Counted from the first letter of the stretch, positions 12,236-24,888 are shown. The stretch: DNA of 64,000 nt from Prostheceraeus crozeri (GCA_907163375.1 CAJQUW010007551.1:1-64000); one strand, 5' to 3'. Translations and numbers: made by a program. The notes: generated from the letters alone by a model not told the origin.

Positions 12236-12404
12236 TTGAGGCGAGAATGCTACTTAATTATAATTGTTATCGATTTGAGGCGAAAGTGTTCGATATGAGG
12301 CGAGAGTGCTATGAATGAGGCGAGAATGCTAATTAAAATTACCACCATGAGGCGAGGGTGCTAAATGTGAGGCGAGAGTGTTACTTATGGTGAGGCGAGA
12401 GTGT
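12236..12404 (+). repeat. Array of seven GAGGCGAGAGTG motifs
   Basis: Copies start at about 12236, 12275, 12295, 12315, 12347, 12367 and 12391. The consensus is TGAGGCGAGARTGYTA, with single-base differences. Spacing varies from 20 to 39 bp, so this is an array of sites, not a simple satellite. Inverse copies occur at 4090 and 4652. Confidence 0.85.
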
Positions 12405-13479
12405 GCAATAATATAATAAACATAATCGTTTTTCGTGTGGTAGTAAAGACCATTGTCGACAATATTGCAAACTCAGAAATTTAACTTGTATAATATTTCA
12501 TGCGGAAAACATTGCCACGTACGTCAGTGAAGTTTGCAAAAGCAAGCTGTCAAAAGATAACATGCACGTAATTCACCTGGTCGAAGAGGTCAACATTGGT
12601 TGATGATTTTTGCTTGGGCGTAGATGACGATGAGCATATTGCCCTTTCAGGGTCATCACATCGAACTCATATATGAAGCCGGAAGTCCTCATTCATTTAC
12701 TTCGATAGAAACGACTGATTCATTAAACGTCGACAGAATAGAATGCGCATATTTTTCAAGTGAGAATCATTGCATACATTATGTTCCAGAACACTGAAGT
12801 TGTTCAGAGAATAGAAAAATAGATAATCATATCTACTGTCAATCATTCATCTGCAACAATGGCTGTATCAACTGCTATCGTCGAATGCAGTCACGATTTC
12901 ATTTCGTAGCCTTTTGTACATGAACTGAGCGAGAAGACAGCGTACAGACTGCGAGTTAGTCAATGCAAATACTCGTAGATAGCACCACTGAATGCGGCGA
13001 TGCCTCACCGTTTTTAAAGCTATAGGCCCTATAAGATGTGATTCCCTAAATAAGTCAACCTTTCCATTGAATTTATGCGAGATTCAGAGCCCAAATTATC
13101 CTCAACATTGAGAAAGATAAATATGGTTAATTTGCAGATTTCAGCAAGGCATTCGCCGCATCTATTGACCGCACGCCACTGCCATAACTTGAAATGTAGC
13201 GATGTCAGGAGTTTAATCTGATCTAGTTAGTTTGATTTAGTTTAGTCTGTGGAGACCATACCTTTTCCAAGGTCAGCGAATTCATTTTGCGATAACTCGT
13301 GAAGTGATAATGACCTAGCCCTGGGGCCACATCCACTTTTGCATCAATATGCACAACTTCAAAGGGGTGTTGTAGAGTAGTAGTCGTGGTAAGATTTGAA
13401 ATAGCAGCCGATGAGACGAATGCGGAGAGAGAACAATACCTATGACTATACCTACACGAGTAGCAAAAAAAAAAATGCC
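12405..13479. other. No gene seen
   Basis: No coding or repeat signal that I can support lies here. The frames are short and the composition is like the surrounding non-coding DNA. Confidence 0.4.
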
Positions 13480-13620
13480 GACGAAGTCAGATCAAGCTGC
13501 TCACCTCGCTACATTTCACGTTGTCTCTAATTCAAAAAGTACGTGTTCGATTTGCACACTGTTTTGCATATGGGAAGAAAATGTGGTCAACTGCGTGCAG
13601 CTGTAGTTTTGTGACGATTA
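13480..13620 (+). repeat. Interspersed repeat, left half, split by the pogo-like element
   Basis: The segment from GTCAGATCAAGCTGCT to TTTGTGACGATTA recurs with moderate divergence at 44917-45057. The second half of this repeat continues at 16582 after the transposon. It therefore records the target into which the pogo-like element inserted. Confidence 0.65.
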
Positions 13621-16581
13621 CCGTAAACTGGGGTGAGTTCGGCCATTGTGGGGTGAGTTCGCCCACTTTCACAGATAGCATATTGTTTTATTTTTTACGT
13701 TGCTGGAATATCAATTTGTCCTTTTCTTCTTTGGCGCTAACTTGCTAGTGCAAGAACATGTTTTTTTGTAAATATAGTGTCTTTAGAAGGTCAGTTTATA
13801 AAAAAATAGCGATGGAACCAAACACATCACATTTTTGCATTTTTCTGCCTTGGTCGTACTTCCTGCCAGCTGTTCTATTGGAAATGCTTCATCAACTTTT
13901 AAATGTAGTGAAACGTGAGAGAGAAGTTTAATCTTGAATATAATTAGCATCATATTTGTTGTTTCTCTGTAATTCATGAGGTGGGCCATTTTTTGTACTT
14001 GGGGCGAGTTCGCCCACCTTAGTGGGGCGAGTTCGCCCATCGTCTATTTTGTGCTTATCAATAACAGTTTGACTTTGAAAGTCGCTTGCAGACATAGCAA
14101 TTTTGTAGAGAATGTCGTACTGCGTGCTATGATGATATTCAAATTGAAATATTAACAATAGCACTTATAACTGGTGCAGCACAGACGAAGCTATATCAAT
14201 GATATCGATCAAACCATAGCTTCGAATTACATAGTCATCATTCACGCCATGCATACAATGACTTATCAAAAATCGAACTTGATTGTTTGAAAATTGAGTC
14301 AAAGTTAGGTTTCACTGCGCACGTACAAGCCAGTTGTTGGTGCCTCAAGACGTCGGCAATATTCTGATGATTCCCTTGATGAGGCTATCAAAGCCGTCAA
14401 GAATGGAATGTCTATTCGCAAAGCTGCTGCATCTTTCAGTGTACCACGATCGACCTTGAGAGATCAGTTAAAGGGTCGTCATCCCCGAAGAAGTGGAGGC
14501 CAATGCGTTCTTTCTCCAGATGAAGAACGTATCATATCGCAAAACATCGCTACAATGGCTGACTGGGGATTTCCCGTGAAACCTTTTGACGTTCGAATAT
14601 TAGTGAAAGGCTACTTGAAGCGTAAAAACAGGGTTATTCCAGTCTTCAACGATGGTATGCCTGGTGATGACTGGTGTAGAGGTTTTCTTCTTCGGAATCG
14701 TTCTGTTTTGAGACAACGATTGTGCCAGAACATTTCACAGACAAGAGCTGAATTGTCAATTGATACAATGAATGCATACTTCGAAAATCTGCAACAGGAG
14801 TTGGGTGATGTTCCTCCATCAAATATCATCAATTTTGATGAGACTAACTTATCAGATGACCCTCGAAGTGTGAAATGTATATTTCGCCGTGGTGTGAAAT
14901 ATCCTGAACGGATAATTAATTCAACAAAATCTTCAACGTCCATCATGTTTGCCTGCAGTGCTGATGGTAAGATGCTGAATCCTTATGTAGTTTACAAAGC
15001 CGAACATCTACACGACCAATGGATACAGGGAGGGCCCAGAAACGTTCGCTATAACCGCTCCCGATCTGGTTGGTTTGATGGTGTGTGCTTTAGTGACTGG
15101 TTTGAGAGCGTGATTCTACCATTCACAAGGAATTTAGCTGGCCACAAAGTCATCATCGGTGACACTTGCTTCACATTTTTCTCGTGATGTGATTGAGAAG
15201 TGCTTGGAGAACGATATCGCATTCGTTTGTTTGCCTCCAAACGCAATCCATTTGTGTCAGCCATTGGATGTATGTGTTTTTGGCCCTATGAAGAGATATT
15301 GGCGAGCTGTGCTTACTGAATGGAAATCGAAAGAAGGACGTAAATGCAGTGTGATGCCCAAAATTTGGTTTCCACGCCTCCTCGATCGACTTTTGGTGAG
15401 ACTATCACCAACCATTCAAGATAACATAGTAAGTGGGTTTCGAAAGTGTGGAATTTACCCCGTCAACAAACATGAAGTTATCCCTCGAATTTCCCGCACT
15501 CTTTCAAGTGATCAACAAAGTGAAGTGTGTGAAGCTGTTTCAGGAGTTCTGTTAGATCGTTTGAAAGAGCTCTCGACGCCCCCAGGTCCAACTGGTGACC
15601 AACCAAGAAGAAAGAGAAAGCTCAAAGTGCAGCCAGGCAAAAGTGTCACTGTGAACGATATCATGATGGAGAACTCTGACAATGAAGAATATCAAGATGG
15701 AGACAATGTGATTGTGACTGATGAAACGCATGAAGCACATTCCTTGCCTACGGAACCTTTGGGGCTTCCAAGTTTTGAAGTTGATTCATTTGCTTTGATT
15801 CGGTTTATTTCTGATGTTAGGCCCACTGGTACTGCCTACCATTACATCGGAAAAGTCTTGTCAAAAGTGAATGATTCCACTACAAAGTTTTCTTTCCTTC
15901 GGCGACATGATAACTACTTTGTTTTTCCAAACATCGTAGACGAGATGCCTGTTGACAACAGTCAAATTGTTCAAACTTTAACTTTGCTCACTATTAATCG
16001 TGGTCGTTACACATTCCTTGATAATTTTGTTTCTACAAACGTTCGTTGATAGTGTCTACCTGTCTTGTGTTCAATGATTCGTTCGTTTTTGTTTTAGATT
16101 ATAGAATGGGTATTTTGGACTACAAAACTGTTTTTCATTGAATGATAAACGCTTCTTTCAATCTATCTATTCAGTATTGAATGCAAGAAGAATCAAAGTT
16201 AAATTAATGTGTCAAAAATAAGATAAAATGTCGAATGAAAATGTTGAATTATGTAGGGATTAATTGTATTTATATGCACTATAAACATGAACCAAAATGA
16301 GTATAATGCAGTTCTAAAGAATTTCATCAGTCATAATAAAAAATTCGTTTGCGATTTCATCAAATGGGCGAACACACCCCACTCTATGGGGTGAGTTCGA
16401 CCGGGTAAATAAAGATATCTATATCAAACAAGAACGACATATACAAATTAATTGGTATAGGATATTATGGGCATGGATAAGACAGTATCAAATCTATATT
16501 CATTTCGGCTGCATAAGAAACTGTGCAATTAATATTTTGAATGAAGTGCTTCAAAGTGGCCGAACTCACCCCAGTTTACGG
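13621..16581 (+). mobile_element. pogo-like DNA transposon (Tc1/mariner superfamily), 2.96 kb
   Basis: Perfect inverted repeats of 25 bp begin CCGTAAACTGGGGTGAGTTC at each end and are flanked by TA (13619-13620 and 16582-16583). Inside, the core GGGGYGAGTTCGCCC recurs at 13650, 14001 and 14024 on the left. On the right it recurs at 16366 (inverse, one variant) and 16388. The single large gene is a pogo/DDE_1-type transposase (14309-16049). A paralogous copy of the target repeat without the transposon lies at 44917-45100, with TA at 45056-45057. Confidence 0.9.
14309..16049 (+). pseudogene. pogo-like transposase with one frameshift
   Basis: The frame is open from 14309, ahead of the first ATG at 14408. 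The residues before that ATG (KPVVGASRRRQYSDDSLDEA) belong to the N-terminal helix-turn-helix, so the true start is probably in an upstream exon. Next come the psq-type helix-turn-helix (SIRKAAASFSVPRSTL), a second DNA-binding region, then the DDE_1 core. Catalytic aspartates sit in NFDETN, in VIIGD and in QPLDVCVFGPMK; the last two are 35 residues apart. A one-base loss right after VIIGD (about 15162) shifts the frame, and the second part runs 15159-16049. The tail holds a basic linker and a C-terminal domain with HYIGK, shared with the fragment at 57870-58475. With only one lesion, this copy looks recent. Confidence 0.85.
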
Positions 16582-16720
16582 TAATTGAATTTGCGGATTT
16601 CAGAGAAATTTGAAAACATGGGGGAGATAATCCATGAGAATTCTTTAGTCCCACATATTTCAAATACTGTGGGCTCGACATAATTAAAATCACGTAGCAC
16701 ATGCACCACATGATTAAATA
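16582..16720 (+). repeat. Interspersed repeat, right half
   Basis: Sequence after the transposon (ATTGAATTTGCGGATTTCAG, then GATAATCCATGAG) continues the repeat seen at 45056-45100. This supports a simple TA-targeted insertion. Confidence 0.55.
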
Positions 16721-16984
16721 AGGATGATATCAAATATCAAAAATTACAGTGTGTATACGCAGGCCTATTTATTTATCCGGTGCTTGGTATCATTATTCAA
16801 TGAACGTTGCTTTGGGTAGTAGATTTTATCACAATTAAACATTAGAAGCGACGACACGTGGCGCGAACAACAAGGAGTTCAACTCAACATCTTTAAATTC
16901 AGAAATGTCTATTTATTTTTTAGGATTGAAAATCTGAATTTATTCAGCAAAGGATTCCACCACCTTTGTTGCCATACCTACGAT

Positions 16985-17445
16985 CGTTGCGGTGAGCAGC
17001 AGGTCTATATACAAGAATTGAAGTACAACAGAAATGTCCAACGATGATTCGGTGACGCAAATGATGTTGGGTGAGTACTTAGACATGAATAATCAAACTT
17101 AATCCATTTGATCCATTTATTAGAAAATTTTATTGGTCGAGCTTTGTTCTTGTGCATCCAACGTATGTCTATCACCAGAAACAGTAGCGAGGACTTCGTT
17201 AACCTTCGTTTAATCCTTCTGCTTGTCAGGACTCTCAGGGAAGCCGTAAATAACAATGTCAATTGTGATGTGCTCGGCGAACATAGTTAAGCTTGTTTGT
17301 TCTGATTTAAATATACGTAGTTTTTTTATAATATCTCGTTTTCTTTGTGTTGTTGCCATTGGACAGTTTTAACATAGTTAATTTCATCCTTCATAAGGTC
17401 CAGCTGATTTGAAATGTTTTCCAAACGAACCATGACTATGTTTAA
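16985..17445 (-). pseudogene. LINE relic: ORF1 coiled coil and RRM-like domain, then endonuclease start
   Basis: Read on the minus strand, the order is right for a non-LTR retrotransposon. First a coiled-coil-like stretch (MVRLENISNQLDLMKDEI), then the ORF1 nucleic-acid-binding core (IVIYGFPESPDKQKD). Next is a matching piece, NKARPIKFSNKW, and finally SPNIICVTESSLDIS, which resembles the start of an APE-type endonuclease (xPDIICLTETWLD). Several stops and frame changes interrupt it, and the spacing between ORF1 and ORF2 parts is too short, so it is deleted and old. A CR1/L2/RTE-type clade is plausible; I cannot choose. Confidence 0.6.
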
Positions 17446-20400
17446 GATGTATTCCCTAAGATGTAAGTCCTCGGATTCTTTTAATTAGCAATTGTTTAAG
17501 TTCAATCAGCTTTGATCTACTTGGTGACAATAGGTTTTAGAAATAATTAACACTGCAGCTTAAGGCCAAAGTCAATAATCACGAATGGTCACCACGCCAG
17601 TGCCTATGAAAAGCGTCTGGGTGATGTGAAGTGAGAAAGATCTCATTCACCTGGAGATTCGACCTTGGAGCTTCGGCGTTGAATTGCTGCAAAAGCTTCA
17701 TGGCGCGCGCACGATTATATGCAGTGCATAGATCTCAACAGAAAATTTTTTGAAACGTATTGATATGTGATATGTATATTGAATATACTGCATTCATATT
17801 ACAGTATTATTATCTATGAATTTATTTTCAAATTTCTTGTCTGTAGAAAATATATAGGGCCTGGGCGTATGGCCTATTATACACATCCCCACATCTGCAT
17901 CTTTGGGTTTCTTCACTTTTCTGTTTATATACCCTCCATCTTTGAGCATCTGTTTTTTAGCCTCATCAGTTTCACAAGTGCGTGATCTTTCATTTTCTTC
18001 TACGAGAGGTTCTTCATTTTACCATTGCTACTTTTCTTACCTCTTGGCAAAATACACAGTTCTGAGTTGGTTATTTATTTATAATGCGAGTTATGCATAA
18101 ATGTTCTAGTTTATTCTTGACTACATGATTACTTTGCTTCTAATCATCTTCAAATTTCTTTCTTCGCAATACTGTCACCGTGTAACAGCCCAACTGCAAA
18201 TGTTTGCATGCCCTTACATCACGACACCGAAATGGTCTCTATCATCTCGTACAGATCTGGTGGCCGCAAGCAATCCACATTCAGTTTCACGCAATGCAAC
18301 CTCACAAACAACATGATTGATACTAACTGGTTAGAATATGAACTATCCACTTGTGGACCCATCATGATAATTTTCTTTTTCTTTGCTTTGCAAATTGTAG
18401 CAACAGCGGCTGTCAAGTCTAAATTATACATGTCACAAAACGCAAGTCGTGTAAAGGTTTCTCAAGCGCTTGATACGTTTGCTGTCGACAGCGCTCAAAT
18501 GTCACATGATCAAATGAGATCAAATGTCACATGCTAAGCGAAGCAAAGGAGATGGAAATTAATTCCTGCATTCCTAGTGACGACAGTCTAAAATTGCATG
18601 CTGTGTTGTAACTTTGGTTGCGACCATTTAAAAGTAGCGACCCGCCTCACTCATGTGCAAACACACCTTCAGTAAGCAACGGTGGACGTGAATCATCAAT
18701 GTCAATGACGTTTTGCGGATAGATTCTTGCTTTCCAACTAATTGAAGTGGTTAACTTCCTGAGTCTTCCTGACCGTGAAAGAGTTGATGGCAACGTATGG
18801 GGAGCTGCGAAGCTTCCAGATTCGATTCGAACGTGTTATGAGAAAAATTCGATTCTGTTCGCTTCCAAAATTTTGGTACGCTGACTTTTCTTGCTGAGAT
18901 TAGATCCCTCTTTATCGTGAATCACAAGCATCTCAAAGATGAAATTAATTGAACGTCTGATAGAATGGTTGCATGATTGAAAGTATACAAAATAAGCACG
19001 ACATCCTTTAACTTAGTTTTTATTTAGGCCTACAGCTACTGGATTACTCTTATTTATTAATCACGAATTCTGCTATCGCATCGATGAAGTTCATCATTAC
19101 TGAGGGAAGTCATAAATACCAGTTAAATCTTCTCTAAAAATCTGTTTTATCTGTACTTTTTAAACCCCACTACATCGTGTATTGTATTGATATATCGGAT
19201 AACATTCCGCTATTGACAAAGGAAAGAATTAAGATCTACTTTGCCGGCCTCGGACTCTGTAGGATTTAGCCACCGAGCAACAGCTGTAGTTCAGATAACT
19301 TTTGGTTGTTTAACCCCAAGCTCCCGAAAAGTTTTGAGCTTCATTCTCGTAGTAGAAAGACACATTCATATTATATTATTAATGTATTGGTTCGCGCGGT
19401 CATGGAATGTCATGAAATTCGATCTGTCTTGAAATATCATAGAACTATTGAAAACTATTGTCATGGAGCAACTCATTTCAATCCACTTTCTTCAATTAAA
19501 TCGTTTTACGCGAAAAACTACAAGCTCAAGATTCTTTCTGGTCTATAGATTTGATTCCATAGTTTCAATCGTCAGTGTTGAATGTATTTACATTTAACTA
19601 ACACTGTCGAACAATAGCGAAGAGTAGGCCTAGGTACAGCGCTGAGAGTATTTACCAAACTTGTCGATACTTGAAATATAGAGCACACGACAAATATCAA
19701 GAAAAAATGCTGCCAAGCTGTATCTCACTCCATTTTGACATAGGAAATATATACAAAACTTTCTAGTAGTTCAGTCATTCCAAATTTAAGACGTTTGACT
19801 AGATTTACATCGAAAATTAAACCAGAAAATCTAAGCATTCATCTTTAGCATCGTGACAAGTTAATTAGGGCAAGATTGATGGGTGTTTACACTTTGATGC
19901 TGAGCTTATCAACTTCCCTATTAAATAATTACCTGTAGTCCCTGAAGATTGATTTTTCAGACTTAGGCTAATCTAAATTTCAGACTTCCGATATTTATTA
20001 ATTCCAGCTCTGGGTAAAACTGGTTATTCCTTCATAGTGCACATTACTTGTTGTGTACATGTAGATAGCATGAAAAACATAAATTTCTGTAGTCGTAATA
20101 TATATCTGTCAAACGGACCTGCAAAAAATGTGAAACATTATTTTGCGTCTGCGCTGACTCGACCTCCCTTGTTTGATACAAATTCGGCAAATATGCTCCT
20201 CAGATTAATGGTCATTTTGCGACGCTTGGTTACATGCATTTTATTCAAATTTGAATGTAATTTCATTGTTCTGCGCTTAGTTGCTTAGTTAAAAATAAGT
20301 GCTTGTCAATAATAGTACAATGCATCTGAGGAAAGGATTTTCTAATCAATTTTGATGCGACACGTTTTTCGTTCTCGAACATTCTCATCATTGAGATAAT

Positions 20401-21281
20401 TCACTTATAAATTATTAATACAGTTATTAATTAACCTGTTGATGACGGAGGTTGCAATTTTCGCTCAACTGCCGAGCTGTGCAAATGAACCAACAGTCTC
20501 AAGAGCCGAGGACGAGCTGCGCGTCTTTGAATCTGCGCCAACTCGTCGGTAATTATACCCACCCTTAAAGGTTTGATTGTGATAGTGCCTGCGCTTGTTT
20601 ATTTTTCGATATTTGCGTATCACATTGAAGCAATGATTAATGATTATTCATATCTCTTTACAGCTGTTTTCAATGGAGAGGACAGATGGGATCATACCTG
20701 ATTTTTGGTGTCTGCTGGCATGTACCTATAGGTAAAGCATAGTGATTGCATGAGTCCTAACAGCATGGAAATTCAGTGCACTGTATTGCAAGAAACCTCA
20801 TCGCAACCACTGAAAAATTGCAAAAAAGTCTTTTTTACTTGTATTTCATGTACATTCTCAATGAGTTCCGGTTGCAACGATTTTGACTTCCGTCCAGAAT
20901 TCAATAACGCAGATACGAATTTACTTGTATAAGTGGGGAATATAATTTTGAAAATGATAGGCCTACATAGCGTGTCAATATGCATAGTTGTCAGGACAAT
21001 CGTCTGAAATTTGACCAGCTTGAGGCAATTCGTTCAATTATTGTGGTCCCCTTCTTATGAGCTTAACTGAGTTAAGGATAGAAATTTCGTCAAATTTGTT
21101 TATGGCACTTGCGACTTGGCAGCTACAGCATACTGTCCATGAATGTTTTTCCATGGCATAGGCCTATCTGCATGCCAACCGTATTTCGAGAGAATGACTG
21201 CAAAAAGCTTAATTATGCGTCGTAAAAAGTTTAAGTCAATTTTAACAACAGAATGCATCACGACAAATTGAAGAAATGTTT
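17446..21281. other. Long stretch without a supported gene
   Basis: I see one possible minus-strand open segment (18219-18461) and otherwise AT-rich DNA with short unrelated frames. No inverted-repeat pair was spotted. Confidence 0.4.
18219..18461 (-). CDS. Unassigned open segment
   Basis: About 80 residues, open to a stop on each side, containing KAKKKKIIMMGPQVDSSYSN and RPPDLYEM. The mix of residues looks more protein-like than neighbouring frames, but I recognise no family and see no convincing splice sites or partner exons. It may be a transposon or pseudogene remnant, or chance. Confidence 0.22.
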   Translation of the reverse strand, partial: ETFTRLAFCDMYNLDLTAAVATICKAKKKKIIMMGPQVDSSYSNQLVSIMLFVRLHCVKLNVDCLRPPDLYEMIETISVS

Positions 21282-21286
21282 CTCTG

Positions 21287-21503
21287 TGTTGAGTTTGATG
21301 ACATGGCCATCAATTTCGCAGGGAAGTAAAAACAAGCAGTTGTAATATATTCACGCTTGTGCAGAGTTCGTCTCAGACAATTCTGAGAAAGGTGACGGTG
21401 ACACTGCGCAGACGTGAGAACTTTACTTAAATACAAATGCAAACGTAACAAACATATTGCGTGCAGATGCTCGGGAGTACAGTAGTCAATGAATCAAAGA
21501 GGC
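21287..21503 (-). repeat. Left LTR portion of the Copia fossil
   Basis: Matches the corresponding part of the right LTR (24724-24940) almost base for base and carries the element's outer edge next to CTCTG. Confidence 0.85.
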
Positions 21504-22509
21504 ACAATTCCTTATTCAACTGCTAAATGATTTGAAATGCGAATATCAAGAACTCAAATTATACTTCGATAATCAAGGGACAATCACTCTCGCTAAGAAT
21601 GCCTCACTTCGTCAGAAAACTAAACATATAGACATAAGACACCACTTTATACGTGATTTCATTTGTTCAGGACAAGGAACTTTGCAATATATTTCCTCAG
21701 ATGAAAATGTAGCCGACGCTTTAACTAAGCCTTTAGGACGCATTAAGTTCTCATCTCATGTACATAAACTTTGTGCTTAGCTCAAGGGGGCGTGTTGGAT
21801 ATGTGATCTAACCCCATGTTGTTTATGCTATTTTTCTCCAAACCGGTCTCCACTCCTGCTGTCGAGGGAATACGATTAACGAAAACCGAAGACGAAGTAA
21901 CTCCTGATTTCAACTACAGAGGACTCATCGGAGGTTTACTTTATCTAAGTCTGTCAACTCGACCAGATATATCATGGATAGTCTCAAAACTATCACAGTT
22001 CTTAAATTCCCCGAGCAATGAACATGTTATGGCAGCGAAGAGAGTACTACGATACCTGAAAGGCACAGCAGATTTGAAACTTGTCTATAGCAAGGTACAA
22101 GATGGCAATCTATCAGGATTCTCCGATTCAGACTGGGCCCATAACCTGTTGAGTTTGACTGCTTCTTCGTATGTATCAGGTATATCGTACAGGATATTGG
22201 TCGAATAGGCCATGGTCTCGTTTACATAATGTTGGTTGATAAATCTGTCGGGGCTCTTTCTTGTACGTTTTGGCCTACTTGGAGTAGCTGTATTATGCGG
22301 CGCAGGAAATGTACAGAAATCGTCTTCTTCTGATTCGCAGACTTCAGATAATTCATCTTTCGATGTTGGAGCGTCCCGAGTGTTTCCTGAGCTATCGAGG
22401 AATCGAACATTTCTCGAGTTCCTGATTCTTCTTGTTGCAGTGTCCATGATGAAGTACGTGTCATTCAGTGGGTTGATACCGAGGAAAACTCCAGGTGAAC
22501 TTCTGGGTT

Positions 22510-24888
22510 CTAGTTTTGTTTTGTGGGCTTCATCACTTTGGCTTCATCGTATACTGTGCATGATGAGCCAAATTTGTGGACGTTTTGCATATTTGGCTTG
22601 CGATTTGTGAAAAGTTCACAAGCTGTTTTTCCTGTGCGTCGTTGATAAACTCTATTTCTAATGTATGTAGCATATCGCACTGCGTGGGTCCACAGTTCCT
22701 TTGGGAGGCTTGCTTCACTGAGAAGGCAGCGTGACATGTCCATAATTGTTCTCCAAGTACGTTCTGCCCGTCCGTTCTGATGAGGAGAGTATGGAGCCGT
22801 AGTTGTGTGTTTGATTCCATTTGACAGAAGAACTTCCTTAAAGCGTTGATCAATGTATTCTCCACCGTTGTCGCTGTGTAGCTGTAGCATTTTGCCGTAA
22901 GGTGCAGTGTCTGCCAGATATTGTCGCAATGCGTTGGCAGCTGCGTTTTTGGTTTTCAGGAAGTATGTATGAATCATACCGGAGAAGTCGTCAACGAAGT
23001 TGATCGTGTATTGAAATCCGTCTCTGGAAGTAGGGCTGATAGGTCCACAGATGTCGCTGTATACCTTTTTGAGAGGTTTGCTAGCTGGAGCAGATCCAGA
23101 TCGGTTTATAGGAGCATGCGTCTGTTTATTGATGGCACACGTTGGGCACTCAGGTGTCTTCTTGTCGGAGATTCTCATTCCTTCGGTGATTGGTAGGGTC
23201 TTGATAATGTCCTCGTAGTTTAAGTGGCCGAGAGTCTGGTGCCATTCTGACAAGGTTTTTGTAGCGTAAGCTTGGCTGATGCTGGTCAGTCGGAAATAGT
23301 AGAGATTGTTGTCTTCAATGATAGGAAATACATTACCATTTGGAGCAACAAGGTGTGCTGAATTTTTCTGGAAACTCAGGGATGCGTTTCTTCGCGTAGC
23401 TGCGATGACAGAGAATAGATTCACAGGGAATGTTGGAGCGCATAGAGCATTGTAGAGTAAAATTGTTTGCGTTCTACCGCGTTGATCGGTCATCGAGACT
23501 TTTGCCGTACCTCTGGCTGTGAGAAAACTATTTGATCGTCTTCCGTCTGCAAGTTCTACGTAGTGTGATTTTGGATCGAAATTAGTATCGAAATCAATGA
23601 ATGCGTTTCTATCTTTCACGATATGACTGGTTGCACCACAATCTACTAATAATGCCTCATTCTTGAATTTAGTTGCCTTTACTGTATCTATCGTAACAGT
23701 ATAAATGTAATCATAACTAGTGTCGGACATTACTGTGTTGTTACTATCGTAGGAATTTGACTCGTTAAAATTCACAGAGCTTGAGTCAATCAATACAGAA
23801 AATCCGTAGTCATCGGTGTAAGATACTGTAGTCTTATCGCTACTTGCACTAACATTTGTTTCATTTCGTTTCTTTCTTAAGCACACTGAATCAATATGAC
23901 CTTTGATTTGGCAAAAAGTACACCACAATCTGTTTCTAGATCTACAAGTTTTACTATTGTGACCTTGTTTGCCACATGACAAACATTTCGAATGTTTAAC
24001 AACTTGTACATTCTTTCTATCAAAATGTTTATACGATGACGTTTTCATTACAGAATCACTAAAATCATTACGTAAATTCAAATTCGTCTTTGTAAAAGTT
24101 ATCAAACTGGTCTTAAGATCGGACAAAGATTTGATCTTTTCTATTTGGCTGTGAACAGCAACATACGTATCATAACATGCGGGTAAACCTTTCAAAATCA
24201 TGGCAATGACAAGATTGTCCGATACAGTCTCACCTGCAGCAATGAGGTTTGTGGCTGCGTTTTCTGAGCGGATCAGATAGTCCGTGATGTCCTCCTCTTC
24301 GGTCATTCGGAGAGAGGTTAAGTCTGTATAGAGAGACACAACACGAGACATTTCGTTGGATTTGTATTGTCCTCGTAGAAGCTTGATTGCCTTGTTGGCG
24401 TCGTCTTGTGCATCATTCTTGATGAGTTGAAGAGATTTGTCATCCAAGTACTGCACCAGTTCCGCGAAGGCTGATTTATTTGAGTCCGCATCTGGTGTGG
24501 TCGTTGATGGGAGAGCTGCAGCATGGAGCTTGGGGTCCTTCGTGTAGAGGTAAGATAAGAATTTCAATTCCCAGATGTCATGGTTATTTGTGTCACCGTC
24601 AAAGCATAGGCGTTGGAACCTTGACGTAGGGTTCGTAGGCAGGTTCGTAGCGTAGACACGTTGGGTGTTTCCCGTTGTGTAGTTCGTGGTGATCCGCCTG
24701 TAGTTTCGCCTGGGCCCATAACCTGTTGAGTTTGATGACATGGCCATCAATTTCGCAGGGAAGTAAAAACAAGCAGTTGTAATATATTCACGCTTGTGCA
24801 GAGTTCGTCTCAGACAATTCTGAGAAAGGTGACGGTGACACTGCGCAGACGTGAGAACTTTACTTAAATACAAATGCAAACGTAACAA
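22510..24888 (-). pseudogene. Copia gag-protease-integrase block (fossil)
   Basis: Parts in order from the right are the gag region, a zinc knuckle (CLSCGKQGHNSKTC), the protease motif VDCGATSH, the GAG-pre-integrase region with HQTLGHLNYED, and the integrase core with HSDNGGEY and PYSPHQNG. This order, integrase before reverse transcriptase, is diagnostic of Copia/Pseudoviridae. It belongs to the broken element at 21287-25180. Confidence 0.9.

Larger units (their letters stand above)
4090..12404. mobile_element. Candidate large DNA transposon bounded by inverted GAGGCGAG arrays
   Basis: The outermost motif copies give an identical 16-bp inverted repeat, ACACTCTCGCCTCACC, reading inward from 4090 and, on the minus strand, from about 12404. 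Further copies lie at 4652-4668 on the left and six more at 12236-12383 on the right, all pointing the same way within each end. Such subterminal arrays are typical of large cut-and-paste transposons, and the CACT start recalls CACTA/EnSpm elements. I could not find a target-site duplication in the AT-rich flanks and see no transposase, so the 8.3-kb span is a hypothesis. Later insertions (5372-9575 and 9944-11160) lie inside it. Confidence 0.4.

Noticed and set aside
17040-17076. Possible first exon on the plus strand (ATG ... MSNDDSVTQMMLG followed by GTGAGT)
   Set aside because: The same bases on the minus strand read SPNIICVTESSLDIS, a LINE endonuclease-like stretch that fits the surrounding LINE relic; the plus-strand start and donor are coincidental.
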